IMG/VR virus record: IMGVR_UViG_3300029309_000134
Span: 1-35,101 of that record
DNA length: 35,101 nucleotides
Direction: 5' to 3' (one strand)
Source: a virus
In this document: one piece after another, positions 14,065 to 20,550 of the stretch
How positions within the stretch are numbered: position 1 is the stretch's first letter
How the letters are laid out: every line of letters starts with the position of its first letter
The notes under the pieces: generated by a model
Told to the model about the DNA's origin: nothing
The model's input: the letters and a program-made list of their open reading frames with translations, nothing else
Database searches by the model: none
Made by a program: the position numbers and the translations under genes

Positions 14065-14392
14065 CCATTTCCTTTAGCCATTCTATCTTTTCAAATACTG
14101 GTATATGTTCCAGGTTTATAACTAAATCCTTGTAAGCTTCTTCGCTATATCTTCTCCTGAGCTTTGCCAGGACACGCCTTTGCAATTCATCCAGCGGATA
14201 CCTGGCACTACGCTGCACTGCTGCCTGGTAACTATGATTTGTAGCTTTCACTGTTAACTTAGCTAAGTTCTTTAGCTTAGCTAAGTTAGCTAATCTTTGT
14301 TTTTTATTTAAGGAATATTTAGGATTGCTAAGATTAGCGCTAAGCTTAGCACTTCCTGGCTTGACAAAAATTCTACTGTTTTCCTGATTCAT
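14039..14392 (-). CDS. Basic protein carrying an internal palindrome cluster; possible replication protein (117 aa)
   Basis: A 117-aa, strongly basic protein. Residues about 14-50 hold short Leu/Ala/Lys/Asn repeats (KLSANL, RLANLAKLKNLAKLTVKA) encoded by the palindrome cluster at 14256-14350. The C-terminal half is helical and charged (YPLDELQRRVLAKLRRRYSEEAYKDLV, ending KEMDDKLRRKE). I do not recognise a family. An initiator that carries its own binding sites inside its gene, like lambda O, is possible but unproven. It overlaps both neighbours (20 bp upstream, 26 bp downstream). Confidence 0.6.
   Translation of the reverse strand: MNQENSRIFVKPGSAKLSANLSNPKYSLNKKQRLANLAKLKNLAKLTVKATNHSYQAAVQRSARYPLDELQRRVLAKLRRRYSEEAYKDLVINLEHIPVFEKIEWLKEMDDKLRRKE
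14256..14350. repeat. Cluster of TTAGCTAA/GCTTAGC-type palindromes with adjacent A/T tract; candidate replication origin
   Basis: Perfect palindromes are AACTTAGCTAAGTT (14256-14269), CTTAGCTAAG (14276-14285), TTAGCGCTAA (14334-14343) and GCTAAGCTTAGC (14339-14350), with further TTAGCTAA copies near 14286-14293. Between the two groups lies an A/T-rich tract (14292-14326). Repeated sites flanking an A/T tract inside a gene of the early operon recall the lambda origin in gene O. Confidence 0.5.
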
Positions 14393-14663
14393 CTGTCAAC
14401 CCCCCATGTATAAAAAAATAATTACCGCCATCCAAATTGTGGTCAGAGTTAGCTTCGCCACAATCCATCCTGGCTAATTTATTTTCAATATGAAATTTTA
14501 CCGCATCACTTGCATAAAATCTTTCACCTGGTTTTAATTTTTTTTTAAAACTTAAATTTAATCTTGCCGCCAGGTTCTCGTAAAGTTCCTGGTAATCACC
14601 AAGCTTGTCAGCTCTATCTTTAAGTATCTGCGCAGCTACTTCTGCATATTGTTGTGGTGTCAT
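14373..14663 (-). CDS. Small helical protein, weakly DUF6378-like (96 aa)
   Basis: A 96-aa protein. The pattern QILKDRADKLGDYQELYENLAARLN, then ASDAVKFHIENKLARM and a final NLDGGNYFFIHGGL recalls the small DUF6378/MazG-like phage proteins: an R..x.GD helix, a DV....K.AR helix and a late D-Y helix. The match is partial, so a nucleotide pyrophosphatase-like fold is only a suggestion. It is coupled to the upstream 53-aa gene by ATGA (14660-14663). Confidence 0.6.
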   Translation of the reverse strand: MTPQQYAEVAAQILKDRADKLGDYQELYENLAARLNLSFKKKLKPGERFYASDAVKFHIENKLARMDCGEANSDHNLDGGNYFFIHGGLTDESGKQ

Positions 14664-14821
14664 TTGATAATCCTATCTGCATGATCTACTTTCAGCTCTT
14701 GTTCTCTCCAGGCTGCTTTCTCAGCTGCAAGCTCAGCTGGTGTAAGCGGCACTTGTTTTTTTTTCATCTCTTTATAAATCATAGATAAATACATAGCTCC
14801 AGTTCTAAATGATTCAACCAT
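14660..14821 (-). CDS. Small hypothetical protein (53 aa)
   Basis: A 53-aa reading frame starting at ATG 14821-14819. It begins MVESFRTGAMYLSMIYKEMKK and continues with LTPAELAAEKAAWREQE. It is helical and charged, with no known family. It is supported by exact coupling on both sides (TAATG with the VRR-NUC gene, ATGA with the 96-aa gene) and a GGGGAG ribosome binding site. Confidence 0.7.
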   Translation of the reverse strand: MVESFRTGAMYLSMIYKEMKKKQVPLTPAELAAEKAAWREQELKVDHADRIIK

Positions 14822-15210
14822 TATCTCCCCCTCAGTTTAATTAACTCTTGTAAAAATTCTTGTACCTGGTCAACAGATCTGCAAAGCGCCCAGAAAACAC
14901 CAGCTTCCTCTAGCCTATCTCTAATTTCCCTTTGGCTTTGAGTGAGCTGGCCCTTGCGACCTTTTACCTCAATAAATATTGATAACGATACGCCGCAGTA
15001 TGTCTGATCCCCTGGCACAAATATTTCTATGTCTGGCCAGCCAGCTTTCGTTCCCATACGTTTTTGTTTTACTTTAAATGACACATGGCGATTACCCTCA
15101 TTCGGTGAGTGATGCCAAACTGATCCAGGCGGCAGCATAATATCCAACCACCTGGCTATTCGTAGGTGTACTGTATCTTCCGAATCAATTTCTACGGATG
15201 ATAAAGTCAT
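14821..15210 (-). CDS. VRR-NUC domain nuclease (129 aa)
   Basis: A stand-alone VRR-NUC (PD-(D/E)XK) nuclease. HHSPNEG (33-39), KMGTKAGWPD-like RMGTKAGWPDIEIF (51-64, catalytic D60) and FIEVKGRKGQLTQSQ (79-93, E81-x-K83 with the following QxxxQ) are the family signatures. The length is normal for phage VRR-NUC proteins, which act as structure-specific endonucleases, some on Holliday junction-like DNA. It overlaps the HTH regulator gene by 26 bp in the same operon. It probably works with the exonuclease and annealing protein coded on the other side of the control region. Confidence 0.92.
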   Translation of the reverse strand: MTLSSVEIDSEDTVHLRIARWLDIMLPPGSVWHHSPNEGNRHVSFKVKQKRMGTKAGWPDIEIFVPGDQTYCGVSLSIFIEVKGRKGQLTQSQREIRDRLEEAGVFWALCRSVDQVQEFLQELIKLRGR

Positions 15211-15397
15211 TTGGCGTAACCGCTCCCATTGTTACTTCTAAAATCAAGCTTAAATTTTTTGGATTCGGTGTCAATGCCTGGTTATGATTTTTTGGTAAAC
15301 ACCACCGCCTGGCTACTGTAGCTTCTTTAAAACCAAGTTTTTCAGCTAGTTTTTTGTAACTCAAATTATTTTCTAATCTATATTCTTCTAGTGTCAT
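15185..15397 (-). CDS. Small HTH regulator, candidate lysogeny repressor/Cro (70 aa)
   Basis: I take the ATG at 15397-15395. An upstream extension to 15490 would run through the divergent promoters and carries unlike residues. The 70-aa protein starts MTLEEYRLENNLSYKKLAEKLGFKEATVARRW, an XRE/Cro-like helix-turn-helix (about 11-35), then NPKNLSLILEVTMGAVTPNDF, the usual end of small phage Cro-like regulators. It is the first leftward gene from the control region with paired TTGACGTT sites and is the best candidate for binding them. No larger CI-type repressor with a dimerisation or cleavage domain is present in the genome. Confidence 0.8.
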   Translation of the reverse strand: MTLEEYRLENNLSYKKLAEKLGFKEATVARRWCLPKNHNQALTPNPKNLSLILEVTMGAVTPNDFIIRRN

Positions 15398-15502
15398 GTT
15401 GAAACAAATATCAAAAATGTATTCTAACGTCAACATAATAAAATAAATTTGACAAGGTTGACGTTTACAGATACTGTTGTCGCTAATCAAAGGAGGAAAA
15501 CA
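15398..15502. promoter_or_regulatory. Divergent control region with paired AACGTCAAC / GTTGACGTT sites
   Basis: AACGTCAAC (15426-15434) and GTTGACGTT (15457-15465) are exact inverted copies. Leftward, TTGACG (minus, 15433-15428) with a 17-bp spacer and TATTTG (15410-15405) reads into the HTH regulator. Rightward, TTGACA (15449-15454) with a 17-bp spacer and TACTGT (15472-15477) reads into the exonuclease; a second TTGACG (15458-15463) is offset by 9 bp. The repeats cover the -35 boxes, so one protein could control both directions. AAAGGAGG precedes the exonuclease ATG. Confidence 0.7.
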
Positions 15503-16450
15503 ATGACACTCAAAGAAACACCAGTATATGCCAGTAGGTTTAATTATCTATGGCACTCAAATCCTAAATCAAAACTGAGATGCAAAGCTTTGTTTGACAA
15601 AGTTCATGTAAGGCCAGCTCTTGCTGAAGCCTGGGAAATATATCAACAGATAGATGCAAGCCAGCATTTAAGAGATAGTGCCTGGAAAATAATTCAAAAG
15701 TTTGAACAAAAATTTAATGGCCAGGACAATGCAGCAATGTGTGGTGGCCGTACTGTTCAAGAAGCTACTGATGCTATACTGATAAACAAAAGAGAAACTG
15801 GTGATGCAATCGACCAGGCTATTGAATCATATAATAAATACAAACCTCGCACCTGGGATGACGGAGCTGATGCAGAAAAAAAAGATAAATATATTGATGA
15901 ATTAGAATCAGTTATTAAAAATGCAGCAGCTGGTTTGCAAGAAGCTATGGCCAGGGATAACCAGGTAACTGGTGAAATAGAATATTTAAATATTTTACCT
16001 GGCACTGAGCTGCCACACAATACCAGGCCAGACTATAATAGGCGTGGAGATCTCAAAACAAAATGGTCCAGGATAAATAAAAAAACTAAATCTGGATTTT
16101 CAGCTGGCAGTTTGCCAAGCAGTTTATCTGGCCCTTTTGAACAAGCGGCACTCTACCAGGTAGCTGGATTCTGGGCGTGTAATGGTAAACTACCGCCTTT
16201 CTTGGTCTATGCTAACGCTACAGACTACAGAATTTTTGACCAGGGAAACACACCAGAGCTGCAAAACGATTACCTACAAGACGTTGTAAACGCCATAGTT
16301 CGTAATCATAAAACTACAGAAGAAATACTGAAAGCTGCAAAAGACAAAGAACATCTTTTTAGATTAGTTGATCCAGACTTTACCAATATATGTTGGGCGG
16401 ATCCACCAGAGATAATTGATGAAGCTAAAAAATTATGGGGGATCAAATGA
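15503..16450 (+). CDS. PD-(D/E)XK exonuclease, RecB/YqaJ-like (315 aa)
   Basis: The start is ATG 15503, set by AAAGGAGG just upstream; an earlier TTG at 15449 lies inside the promoter. The C-terminal half carries a PD-(D/E)XK core: GEIEY (E158, E160), then RRGDLKTKW with D183-x-K185, then FEQAALYQVAGFW (helix with Q214) and LPPFLVYANATDYRIF. The N-terminal half is helical with RTVQEATDAI near 83-92. This is the arrangement of phage RecB-like 5'-3' exonucleases that resect double-strand ends for a partner annealing protein. The Erf/Sak-type gene is three genes downstream in the same operon, so the two likely form the phage recombination system. Confidence 0.82.
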   Translation: MTLKETPVYASRFNYLWHSNPKSKLRCKALFDKVHVRPALAEAWEIYQQIDASQHLRDSAWKIIQKFEQKFNGQDNAAMCGGRTVQEATDAILINKRETGDAIDQAIESYNKYKPRTWDDGADAEKKDKYIDELESVIKNAAAGLQEAMARDNQVTGEIEYLNILPGTELPHNTRPDYNRRGDLKTKWSRINKKTKSGFSAGSLPSSLSGPFEQAALYQVAGFWACNGKLPPFLVYANATDYRIFDQGNTPELQNDYLQDVVNAIVRNHKTTEEILKAAKDKEHLFRLVDPDFTNICWADPPEIIDEAKKLWGIK

Positions 16451-16572
16451 TAAAAATGTTTTTTGAAATTCTATTTTTATTTATGTTTTGTGTATTTGCT
16501 TACTATGCACTTTGGTTTGGTTGCTTGGTTGACCAAGCTTGCTTTGATAGAAATTTTATTGAGATTTTATAA
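16447..16572 (+). CDS. Small single-span membrane protein (41 aa)
   Basis: A 41-aa frame beginning MIKMFFEILFLFMFCVF. One hydrophobic segment (about 4-28) is followed by a short Cys/Asp-containing tail. ATG overlaps the exonuclease stop (ATGA), and its TAA is followed immediately by the next ATG. The coupling on both sides supports expression. No family is recognised; a role in superinfection exclusion is possible but only by analogy with other small early membrane proteins. Confidence 0.65.
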   Translation: MIKMFFEILFLFMFCVFAYYALWFGCLVDQACFDRNFIEIL

Positions 16573-16959
16573 ATGAAATACGAAACAAAAAAGAAAGTGA
16601 AACAAGCTATGTTAGAAAAAAAATACAATGCAGAATTGAATCAAGCACCAAACATTCATAAAAACCCCAGGGAAACTGAGCAGCTGGCTTTGGACTTTAT
16701 CCTACCAAGAATTAAGAATATGCGCCTGGCGGTCCTGAGATCCGTAGCAAAAGCTGGATGGCCGCATGGCATAACTGGATCAGAAATAGTTGATGACATC
16801 GATGGATATATTGTATCAGTAAGACCAAGACTAACTGAGCTGCATGAGTATGGATTAATCATTCCAGGCAGTAAAAGAAAAAATAAAAGAGGATGCCAGG
16901 AGCTTACCTGGTTAATTACAACCGAGGGCGAGCAAGTAGCGAGGATGAAAGATGAGTGA
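16573..16959 (+). CDS. Winged-helix DNA-binding protein (128 aa)
   Basis: A basic N-terminal 40 residues precede a winged helix-turn-helix (about 47-115). MRLAVLRSVAKAGWPHGITGSEIVDDIDGYIVSVRPRLTELHEYGLI gives helices 1-3, and the GSKRKNKRGCQELTWLIT strand pair gives the wing. Such proteins often lie between exonuclease and annealing genes in phage early operons and may regulate or assist replication. It overlaps the annealing protein start by 8 bp. Confidence 0.7.
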   Translation: MKYETKKKVKQAMLEKKYNAELNQAPNIHKNPRETEQLALDFILPRIKNMRLAVLRSVAKAGWPHGITGSEIVDDIDGYIVSVRPRLTELHEYGLIIPGSKRKNKRGCQELTWLITTEGEQVARMKDE

Positions 16960-17605
16960 GCTGAAAGAAATATTAGAAACAATAAACCTTAAAACTATAA
17001 ATTTAAAAGGCAAAGAATACAGTATGGTATCTTCACGCCTGGAGATATTTAGAAAGCATTTTGGTTTTAGATATGGAATTGTAGAGGAGATCCTGGTAGA
17101 TGACGGCAAGCGTGTTGTAACAAAAACCAGTATCATTGATAGAGATAAACCAGAAATACCTATTGGTGTAGGACACGCTGAAGAAATAAGAGGTAGCTCC
17201 CTGGTTAACAAAACCTCAGCAATAGAGAACTGCATGACAAGCAGCCTTGGTAGAGCTTTGGCTACTGCTGCTGCTTTACATGGCGGTGAAATGGCAAGTG
17301 TAAACGAAATAGAAAAGGCACAAAACAATGAAAAAAATATTAACGAAAATAAAAAAGATCTTCCAAAAGATAAAGAAGATCCTCCAAAAAAAGAAGAAGA
17401 AACCACAGAGAAAGACCAGGAACAGTGGCAAAAAATAACTGAGAACTATCTTAAAAATATTGATGAACTCAAATCACAAAGTATGTGTTTGCACTGGTTC
17501 AATAGAAACAAAGATGTTCTTAAAAATATGAAAGTAGTTGTTCCCAGGATGTACGGCGAGATCCAGGAGCATTACGAAAGGAAACTTGAATTACTTAAAC
17601 TATAG
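16952..17605 (+). CDS. Single-strand annealing recombination protein, Erf/Sak-type (217 aa)
   Basis: The N-terminal 116 residues carry the conserved core of Erf/Rad52-like phage annealing proteins: KEYSMVSSRLEIFRKHF, a beta region with VVTKTSII, GHAEE (74-78), GSSLVNKTSAIENCMTSSLGRALA (81-104) and HGGEMAS (110-116). A long charged, proline/lysine/glutamate-rich linker (about 117-157) leads to a C-terminal helical domain. It should bind ssDNA and pair complementary strands after resection by the exonuclease. In a phage without its own polymerase this can also supply recombination-dependent replication and circularisation. Confidence 0.82.
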   Translation: MSELKEILETINLKTINLKGKEYSMVSSRLEIFRKHFGFRYGIVEEILVDDGKRVVTKTSIIDRDKPEIPIGVGHAEEIRGSSLVNKTSAIENCMTSSLGRALATAAALHGGEMASVNEIEKAQNNEKNINENKKDLPKDKEDPPKKEEETTEKDQEQWQKITENYLKNIDELKSQSMCLHWFNRNKDVLKNMKVVVPRMYGEIQEHYERKLELLKL

Positions 17606-17613
17606 GAGATATT

Positions 17614-17946
17614 ATGGGAAACTCACCACAATTTTCAAATACAAATATGAAATTCCAGAGGGCGGTAGGCGCATCTGACGATAACCCTGGACAAAAAGTT
17701 AAGGTAAGTATCTGGCTTAACTTTGATAATGGCTGGGATGATGTAAACAAAATACCTTTTCCGCCCACACCTGAGCAGCAAAAATCTATTGAAGATATAC
17801 ATAAACAAATTAAAGATTTGGGGATGGAACTATCAGTGCAGCTGCAAACTGATAATAAAATGAATATTGCCAGGACCAGGGCATTTTGTAACGAGCTTCG
17901 TTACGAAACTAAAAATGAATCTATTAGCGGATTTGATGATCTCTAA
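17614..17946 (+). CDS. Hypothetical early protein with acidic C-terminus (110 aa)
   Basis: A 110-aa protein opening MGNSPQFSNTNMKFQRAVGAS. It has a short beta segment KVKVSIWLNFDNGW, a helix EQQKSIEDIHKQIKDLGM and a tail ending SISGFDDL. An acidic end with an aromatic residue is a feature of ssDNA-binding proteins, but no OB-fold pattern is clear. AGGAGAT precedes the ATG. It closes the recombination operon, and its stop overlaps that of the convergent integrase gene (17943-17946). Confidence 0.65.
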   Translation: MGNSPQFSNTNMKFQRAVGASDDNPGQKVKVSIWLNFDNGWDDVNKIPFPPTPEQQKSIEDIHKQIKDLGMELSVQLQTDNKMNIARTRAFCNELRYETKNESISGFDDL

Positions 17947-19010
17947 AAATTTATCTTGGCAATCTTTTGTTGCAGCTTTTGTTTTCTAGCTAAATCTTGC
18001 ATCCAATGGCCATAGACGTTTTGAGTTATCTTAATATCGCTATGGCCCATAAGATTTGAAACTGTCCAAATGTCATCACCAAAATGCTCAAGCATCTTAC
18101 TGGCATAGTAATGTCTGAGATCGTGCCACCTCAAAGTTTTATCACTTACTTTCTTAACTACCTTTTGCAGCTGCTCCAGCCAGTAGCTTCTTCCTATCAT
18201 CGTATTGTACTTAGTGCCAAACACAAAGTTTGTTTTACCTGGTCTACCTTTTTTAATGTAAAGCTCTTTCAGCTCTTTTAAAATTTTACCAGGGATAGGC
18301 ACTATTCTATTTGATGTGTTTGTTTTGACCAGGCCCACGCCATGCTTCTCGATTTCGTCATCAACAACAACCTTGAGCTTTGCGCTTCGTCTAACATTTA
18401 CTTCAGACATTTTAAAATCAATATCATCCCAGGTCAAAGCTCGTTGCTCACCAGCTCTTAGGCCAGTGCTGCAAGCAAATCTGTAAGCTAGTTTAATTGA
18501 TTCTGGTAAATGGCTATCAATCTCATGGATAAAATCTGTGGATAATTTTTCAATCTTAGGCTGCTGCTCAACGATAGGTCTTTTGAACTCAGCATCTAAC
18601 ATGGGATTTTGCGCCAGGCAGTTTCTGCTTTTGCAAAAAGATAAAAACTTATTGAAACAAGATCGCATCTCTTTGACAGTTTTAAAGCTTCGCTTACCTT
18701 TTTTACCGCTATTAAATAATGTGGGGAGAATGTAGGATTCACAATGTTCTACAGTGAGATCCCTTGGTTTGAGCTGGCCAACAGTGCAGCTGCCTACATT
18801 GATTGCCAGGATTGTATCAAAGATATTTTTGTATTTATCAAAATAATCTGGCAGCGGTTTGCCGCTTTTCATATTTTTGTATTCTCTAAAATAAAATGTT
18901 CTTAGAAAATAATTATTTTTAAGTCTTATATCCCAATCTTTCCTGGCATCTTGGCATGGGAACTCACCAAGCAATTCTTGTATTGTCCAGTTTTCTATTT
19001 GTTTTTTCAT
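17943..19010 (-). CDS. int: Tyrosine integrase (355 aa)
   Basis: A site-specific recombinase of the phage integrase family. There is an N-terminal core-binding region (about 60-130) and a C-terminal catalytic domain with R175 (STGLRAGEQRALTW), K219 (GLVKTNTSNRIVPIP), H296-x-x-R299 (WHDLRHYYAS), H323 (MGHSDIKITQ) and the nucleophile Y333 (NVYGHW). All catalytic residues are present, so the phage should integrate. The ribosome binding site AAGGAGT and a strong promoter (19032-19060) with an operator-like repeat lie just upstream. No att core or tRNA fragment was found beside it. It is the only gene here that directly shows a temperate lifestyle. Confidence 0.96.
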   Translation of the reverse strand: MKKQIENWTIQELLGEFPCQDARKDWDIRLKNNYFLRTFYFREYKNMKSGKPLPDYFDKYKNIFDTILAINVGSCTVGQLKPRDLTVEHCESYILPTLFNSGKKGKRSFKTVKEMRSCFNKFLSFCKSRNCLAQNPMLDAEFKRPIVEQQPKIEKLSTDFIHEIDSHLPESIKLAYRFACSTGLRAGEQRALTWDDIDFKMSEVNVRRSAKLKVVVDDEIEKHGVGLVKTNTSNRIVPIPGKILKELKELYIKKGRPGKTNFVFGTKYNTMIGRSYWLEQLQKVVKKVSDKTLRWHDLRHYYASKMLEHFGDDIWTVSNLMGHSDIKITQNVYGHWMQDLARKQKLQQKIAKINF

Positions 19011-19031
19011 ACGTTTACTCCTTATACTATA

Positions 19032-19060
19032 TATATAAGAAGCATGACGTATGAAGTCAA
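19032..19060 (-). promoter_or_regulatory. Integrase promoter with operator-like repeat
   Basis: On the minus strand TTGACT (19060-19055), a 17-bp spacer and TATATA (19037-19032) form the best sigma70-type promoter in the window, 22 bp before the integrase ATG. The bases TTGACTTCATACGTCA (19060-19045) differ from the operator at 12100-12115 at only two central positions, so integrase is probably controlled by the same repressor. Confidence 0.7.
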
Positions 19061-19061
19061 T

Positions 19062-19313
19062 CTAAGCTTTCTTTTTCTTTTTCTTGCCTAGTAAATCTGC
19101 ATCTGCACGCCTTGCTCCACCACGGCCGCTGACAAACGAGCGAACACGGCCCATCGCCCAAGCTGCCTGGCTGGTCTTTGGTCTGCTCCCAGCCGAAAAG
19201 TACGCCGCCGCTCCTCGTTTATAGACCTTATCTAAGGTTGCTTTTGAAAATCTTGATGCGCCTGGTATGGATGAATATTTACCACCAGGCTTTTTCTTTT
19301 TGGTCGGTGCCAT
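19062..19313 (-). CDS. Small very basic protein with GSRPKTSQAAWAMGRV motif (83 aa)
   Basis: An 83-aa Lys/Arg-rich protein with lysine clusters at both ends (PTKKKKPGG and LGKKKKKKA). The middle, GSRPKTSQAAWAMGRVRSFVSGRGGARRADADL, is a pattern I recognise from small uncharacterised proteins of marine phages and large algal viruses. Function unknown; binding to nucleic acid is likely from charge. It is the last gene of the late block, coupled to its neighbour by TAATG, and 52 bp upstream of the integrase gene. Confidence 0.75.
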   Translation of the reverse strand: MAPTKKKKPGGKYSSIPGASRFSKATLDKVYKRGAAAYFSAGSRPKTSQAAWAMGRVRSFVSGRGGARRADADLLGKKKKKKA

Positions 19314-19507
19314 TAGGATTTACTCCTTTTTTTACTGATACGATTCATCATAGCTGGCGTAAGCTTGCCCTGGCGGTAGAGCTTTGCAGTTCGTAAGATC
19401 TCTTTTTCCCTGGCTTTGGGATTCTTTGCACCAGAAACATATTTTTTAGGTACGCCCTTTTTTGTTTTTGCTACTGGTGCAAATTTTCTTTTACCTGGCT
19501 TCTTCAT
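19313..19507 (-). CDS. Small very basic protein with KKGVPKKYVSG motif (64 aa)
   Basis: A 64-aa protein with about one third Lys/Arg. The KTKKGVPKKYVSGAKNPKAREKEILRTAKLYRQGK stretch is a recurring pattern in small phage proteins of unknown function; related segments occur in large DNA viruses. No hydrophobic core is obvious, suggesting a short helical or disordered nucleic-acid-binding protein. Both ends are coupled by TAATG. Confidence 0.75.
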   Translation of the reverse strand: MKKPGKRKFAPVAKTKKGVPKKYVSGAKNPKAREKEILRTAKLYRQGKLTPAMMNRISKKRSKS

Positions 19508-19623
19508 TATTTCTTTTTCTTAGAACCCATGATCTTTTTTTGTAAAGACATCGGCAATGTTTTTTGCTTTTTAGTTAAACCTTTTTTCATAGGTTTCTTT
19601 GCCATTCTTTTTCCATATGCCAT
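19507..19623 (-). CDS. Tiny basic protein (38 aa)
   Basis: A 38-aa frame starting MAYGKRMAKKPMKKGLTKKQ and ending MGSKKKK. The KKGLTKKQKTLPMSLQKKIM core is a pattern often seen in short marine phage proteins. The stop and the next start share a base (TAATG at 19507), and its start directly abuts the stop of the 92-aa gene, so it belongs to the basic-protein cassette. Confidence 0.7.
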   Translation of the reverse strand: MAYGKRMAKKPMKKGLTKKQKTLPMSLQKKIMGSKKKK

Positions 19624-19902
19624 TTAAGTTCTCCTTTTCTTGTGTCGGTTAGCAAAATTTCTGGCAGCTTGAACGGATCCAAACCCCCACTGTTTCATTG
19701 CAAGAGCTTTCCTGGTTGGTCTACCCTTGCTATCTTTCATAGGACCTTTCATGCCAGCAAACCTTGCTGCAAAAGAAACTCGCCTGGGAGATGTACCAGT
19801 TTTGAGCGGTCTTTTTAAATTACTGCCCTCGGTCCTCTTGAAAAATTTTCTTCCAGCTGCATTTAATCCACCTTTTGGATTTTGGTATTTTTTAGCTACC
19901 AT
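19624..19902 (-). CDS. Basic KGGLN..GR family protein (DUF6321-like, 92 aa)
   Basis: The sequence PKGGLNAAGRKFFKRTEGSNLKRPLK, SPRRVSFAARFAGMKGPMKDSKGRPTRKALAMKQWGF is the full signature of a small basic family common in phages, I believe DUF6321. The family repeats G-rich and basic turns and has no assigned function. It overlaps the peptidase gene by 11 bp. Confidence 0.8.
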   Translation of the reverse strand: MVAKKYQNPKGGLNAAGRKFFKRTEGSNLKRPLKTGTSPRRVSFAARFAGMKGPMKDSKGRPTRKALAMKQWGFGSVQAARNFANRHKKRRT

Positions 19903-20344
19903 CTATCAAACCTTTTCTATATCCATTCAATCTATCAAAGGTAAGCAGCTCACCTCTTGGATCATCAGCTATACTACAATGCACCCAGCCAGTATTACCT
20001 CCAGTATAACATTCAAGAATAAGCTGATCGAACTCCAGGTTATCTTTTATGTAATGACAAAGATCCCAGTTAGGTATTCCAGGTACTTCAAAATCAGCCG
20101 CCTGGCCTTTGCAATGTTGGCTCCTTTTTGAACTGCCAATCTGGATTGAAAGCTCAACACACCGAAAACCACTGCTTGGCGTAAATGGTATTCCATAATG
20201 ATCCCTTACTGGTTGCAAAATTTTCTCACACAAAATTTTCATGTAATGAATTTCATCTGCACCAGGATTGTTATTTATATCCTTGCGCTCAGCGGTCTGG
20301 CTTTTAATTAATTCTTTTATTGAAAAGTTTTTGGATAGCATCAT
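19892..20344 (-). CDS. Zinc M15-family peptidase, endolysin (150 aa)
   Basis: A small M15_3-type peptidase. The HIGSxHxxGxAxD-like motif appears as SSKRSQHCKGQAADF with zinc ligands H77 and D84. A second ligand block is GWVHCSI (H122), and SSGFRC (58-62) is the usual strand before it. This is the size and form of phage endolysins that cleave L-Ala-D-Glu or D-Ala cross-links in peptidoglycan. There is no signal peptide, so release needs a holin; candidates lie upstream in the same operon. Two Met codons open the gene; the first is used here. Confidence 0.92.
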   Translation of the reverse strand: MMLSKNFSIKELIKSQTAERKDINNNPGADEIHYMKILCEKILQPVRDHYGIPFTPSSGFRCVELSIQIGSSKRSQHCKGQAADFEVPGIPNWDLCHYIKDNLEFDQLILECYTGGNTGWVHCSIADDPRGELLTFDRLNGYRKGLIDGS

Positions 20345-20346
20345 GG

Positions 20347-20478
20347 CTATTTTCTCCTGGCGGTCCTTGCTGCCCTGGCAAATTGTGCTGCCGTTGGTGC
20401 GCCCTTAGCACCTTTTTTCCTCATTTTACCACCTCGTTTACGCTTTGCATGAATGTTGGCGTATAGTCCTTTTCTCAT
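20347..20478 (-). CDS. Tiny basic protein MRKGLYANIHAKRKR (43 aa)
   Basis: A 43-aa protein starting MRKGLYANIHAKRKRGGKMR and continuing KKGAKGAPTAAQFARAARTARRK. This (M)xKGLYxNIxAKxxR...G.P...AF opening is very widespread in short phage proteins of unknown function. GGAGG is placed 4 bases before the ATG. It lies between holin and endolysin genes, 2 bp from the latter. The 72 bp to the holin gene contain no gene. Confidence 0.8.
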   Translation of the reverse strand: MRKGLYANIHAKRKRGGKMRKKGAKGAPTAAQFARAARTARRK

Positions 20479-20550
20479 AAAACCTCCATTTTCCCAGGTC
20501 TAATCATACACGGCACTTTTGTTTTGGCGCTCCTGGCGCATCTGAGAGCC

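Noticed and set aside
15398-15490. N-terminal extension of the HTH regulator
   Set aside because: It would cross both promoters and operators and adds unlike residues; the HTH family normally starts MTLEEYR.
15449-15502. Upstream TTG start for the exonuclease
   Set aside because: It would put 18 residues inside the promoter; ATG 15503 has AAAGGAGG at the right distance.
19011-19061. An attP core or tRNA fragment next to the integrase gene
   Set aside because: The short gap is filled by the promoter and operator; no tRNA arm or T-loop-like sequence was found here or at the 17943 end.
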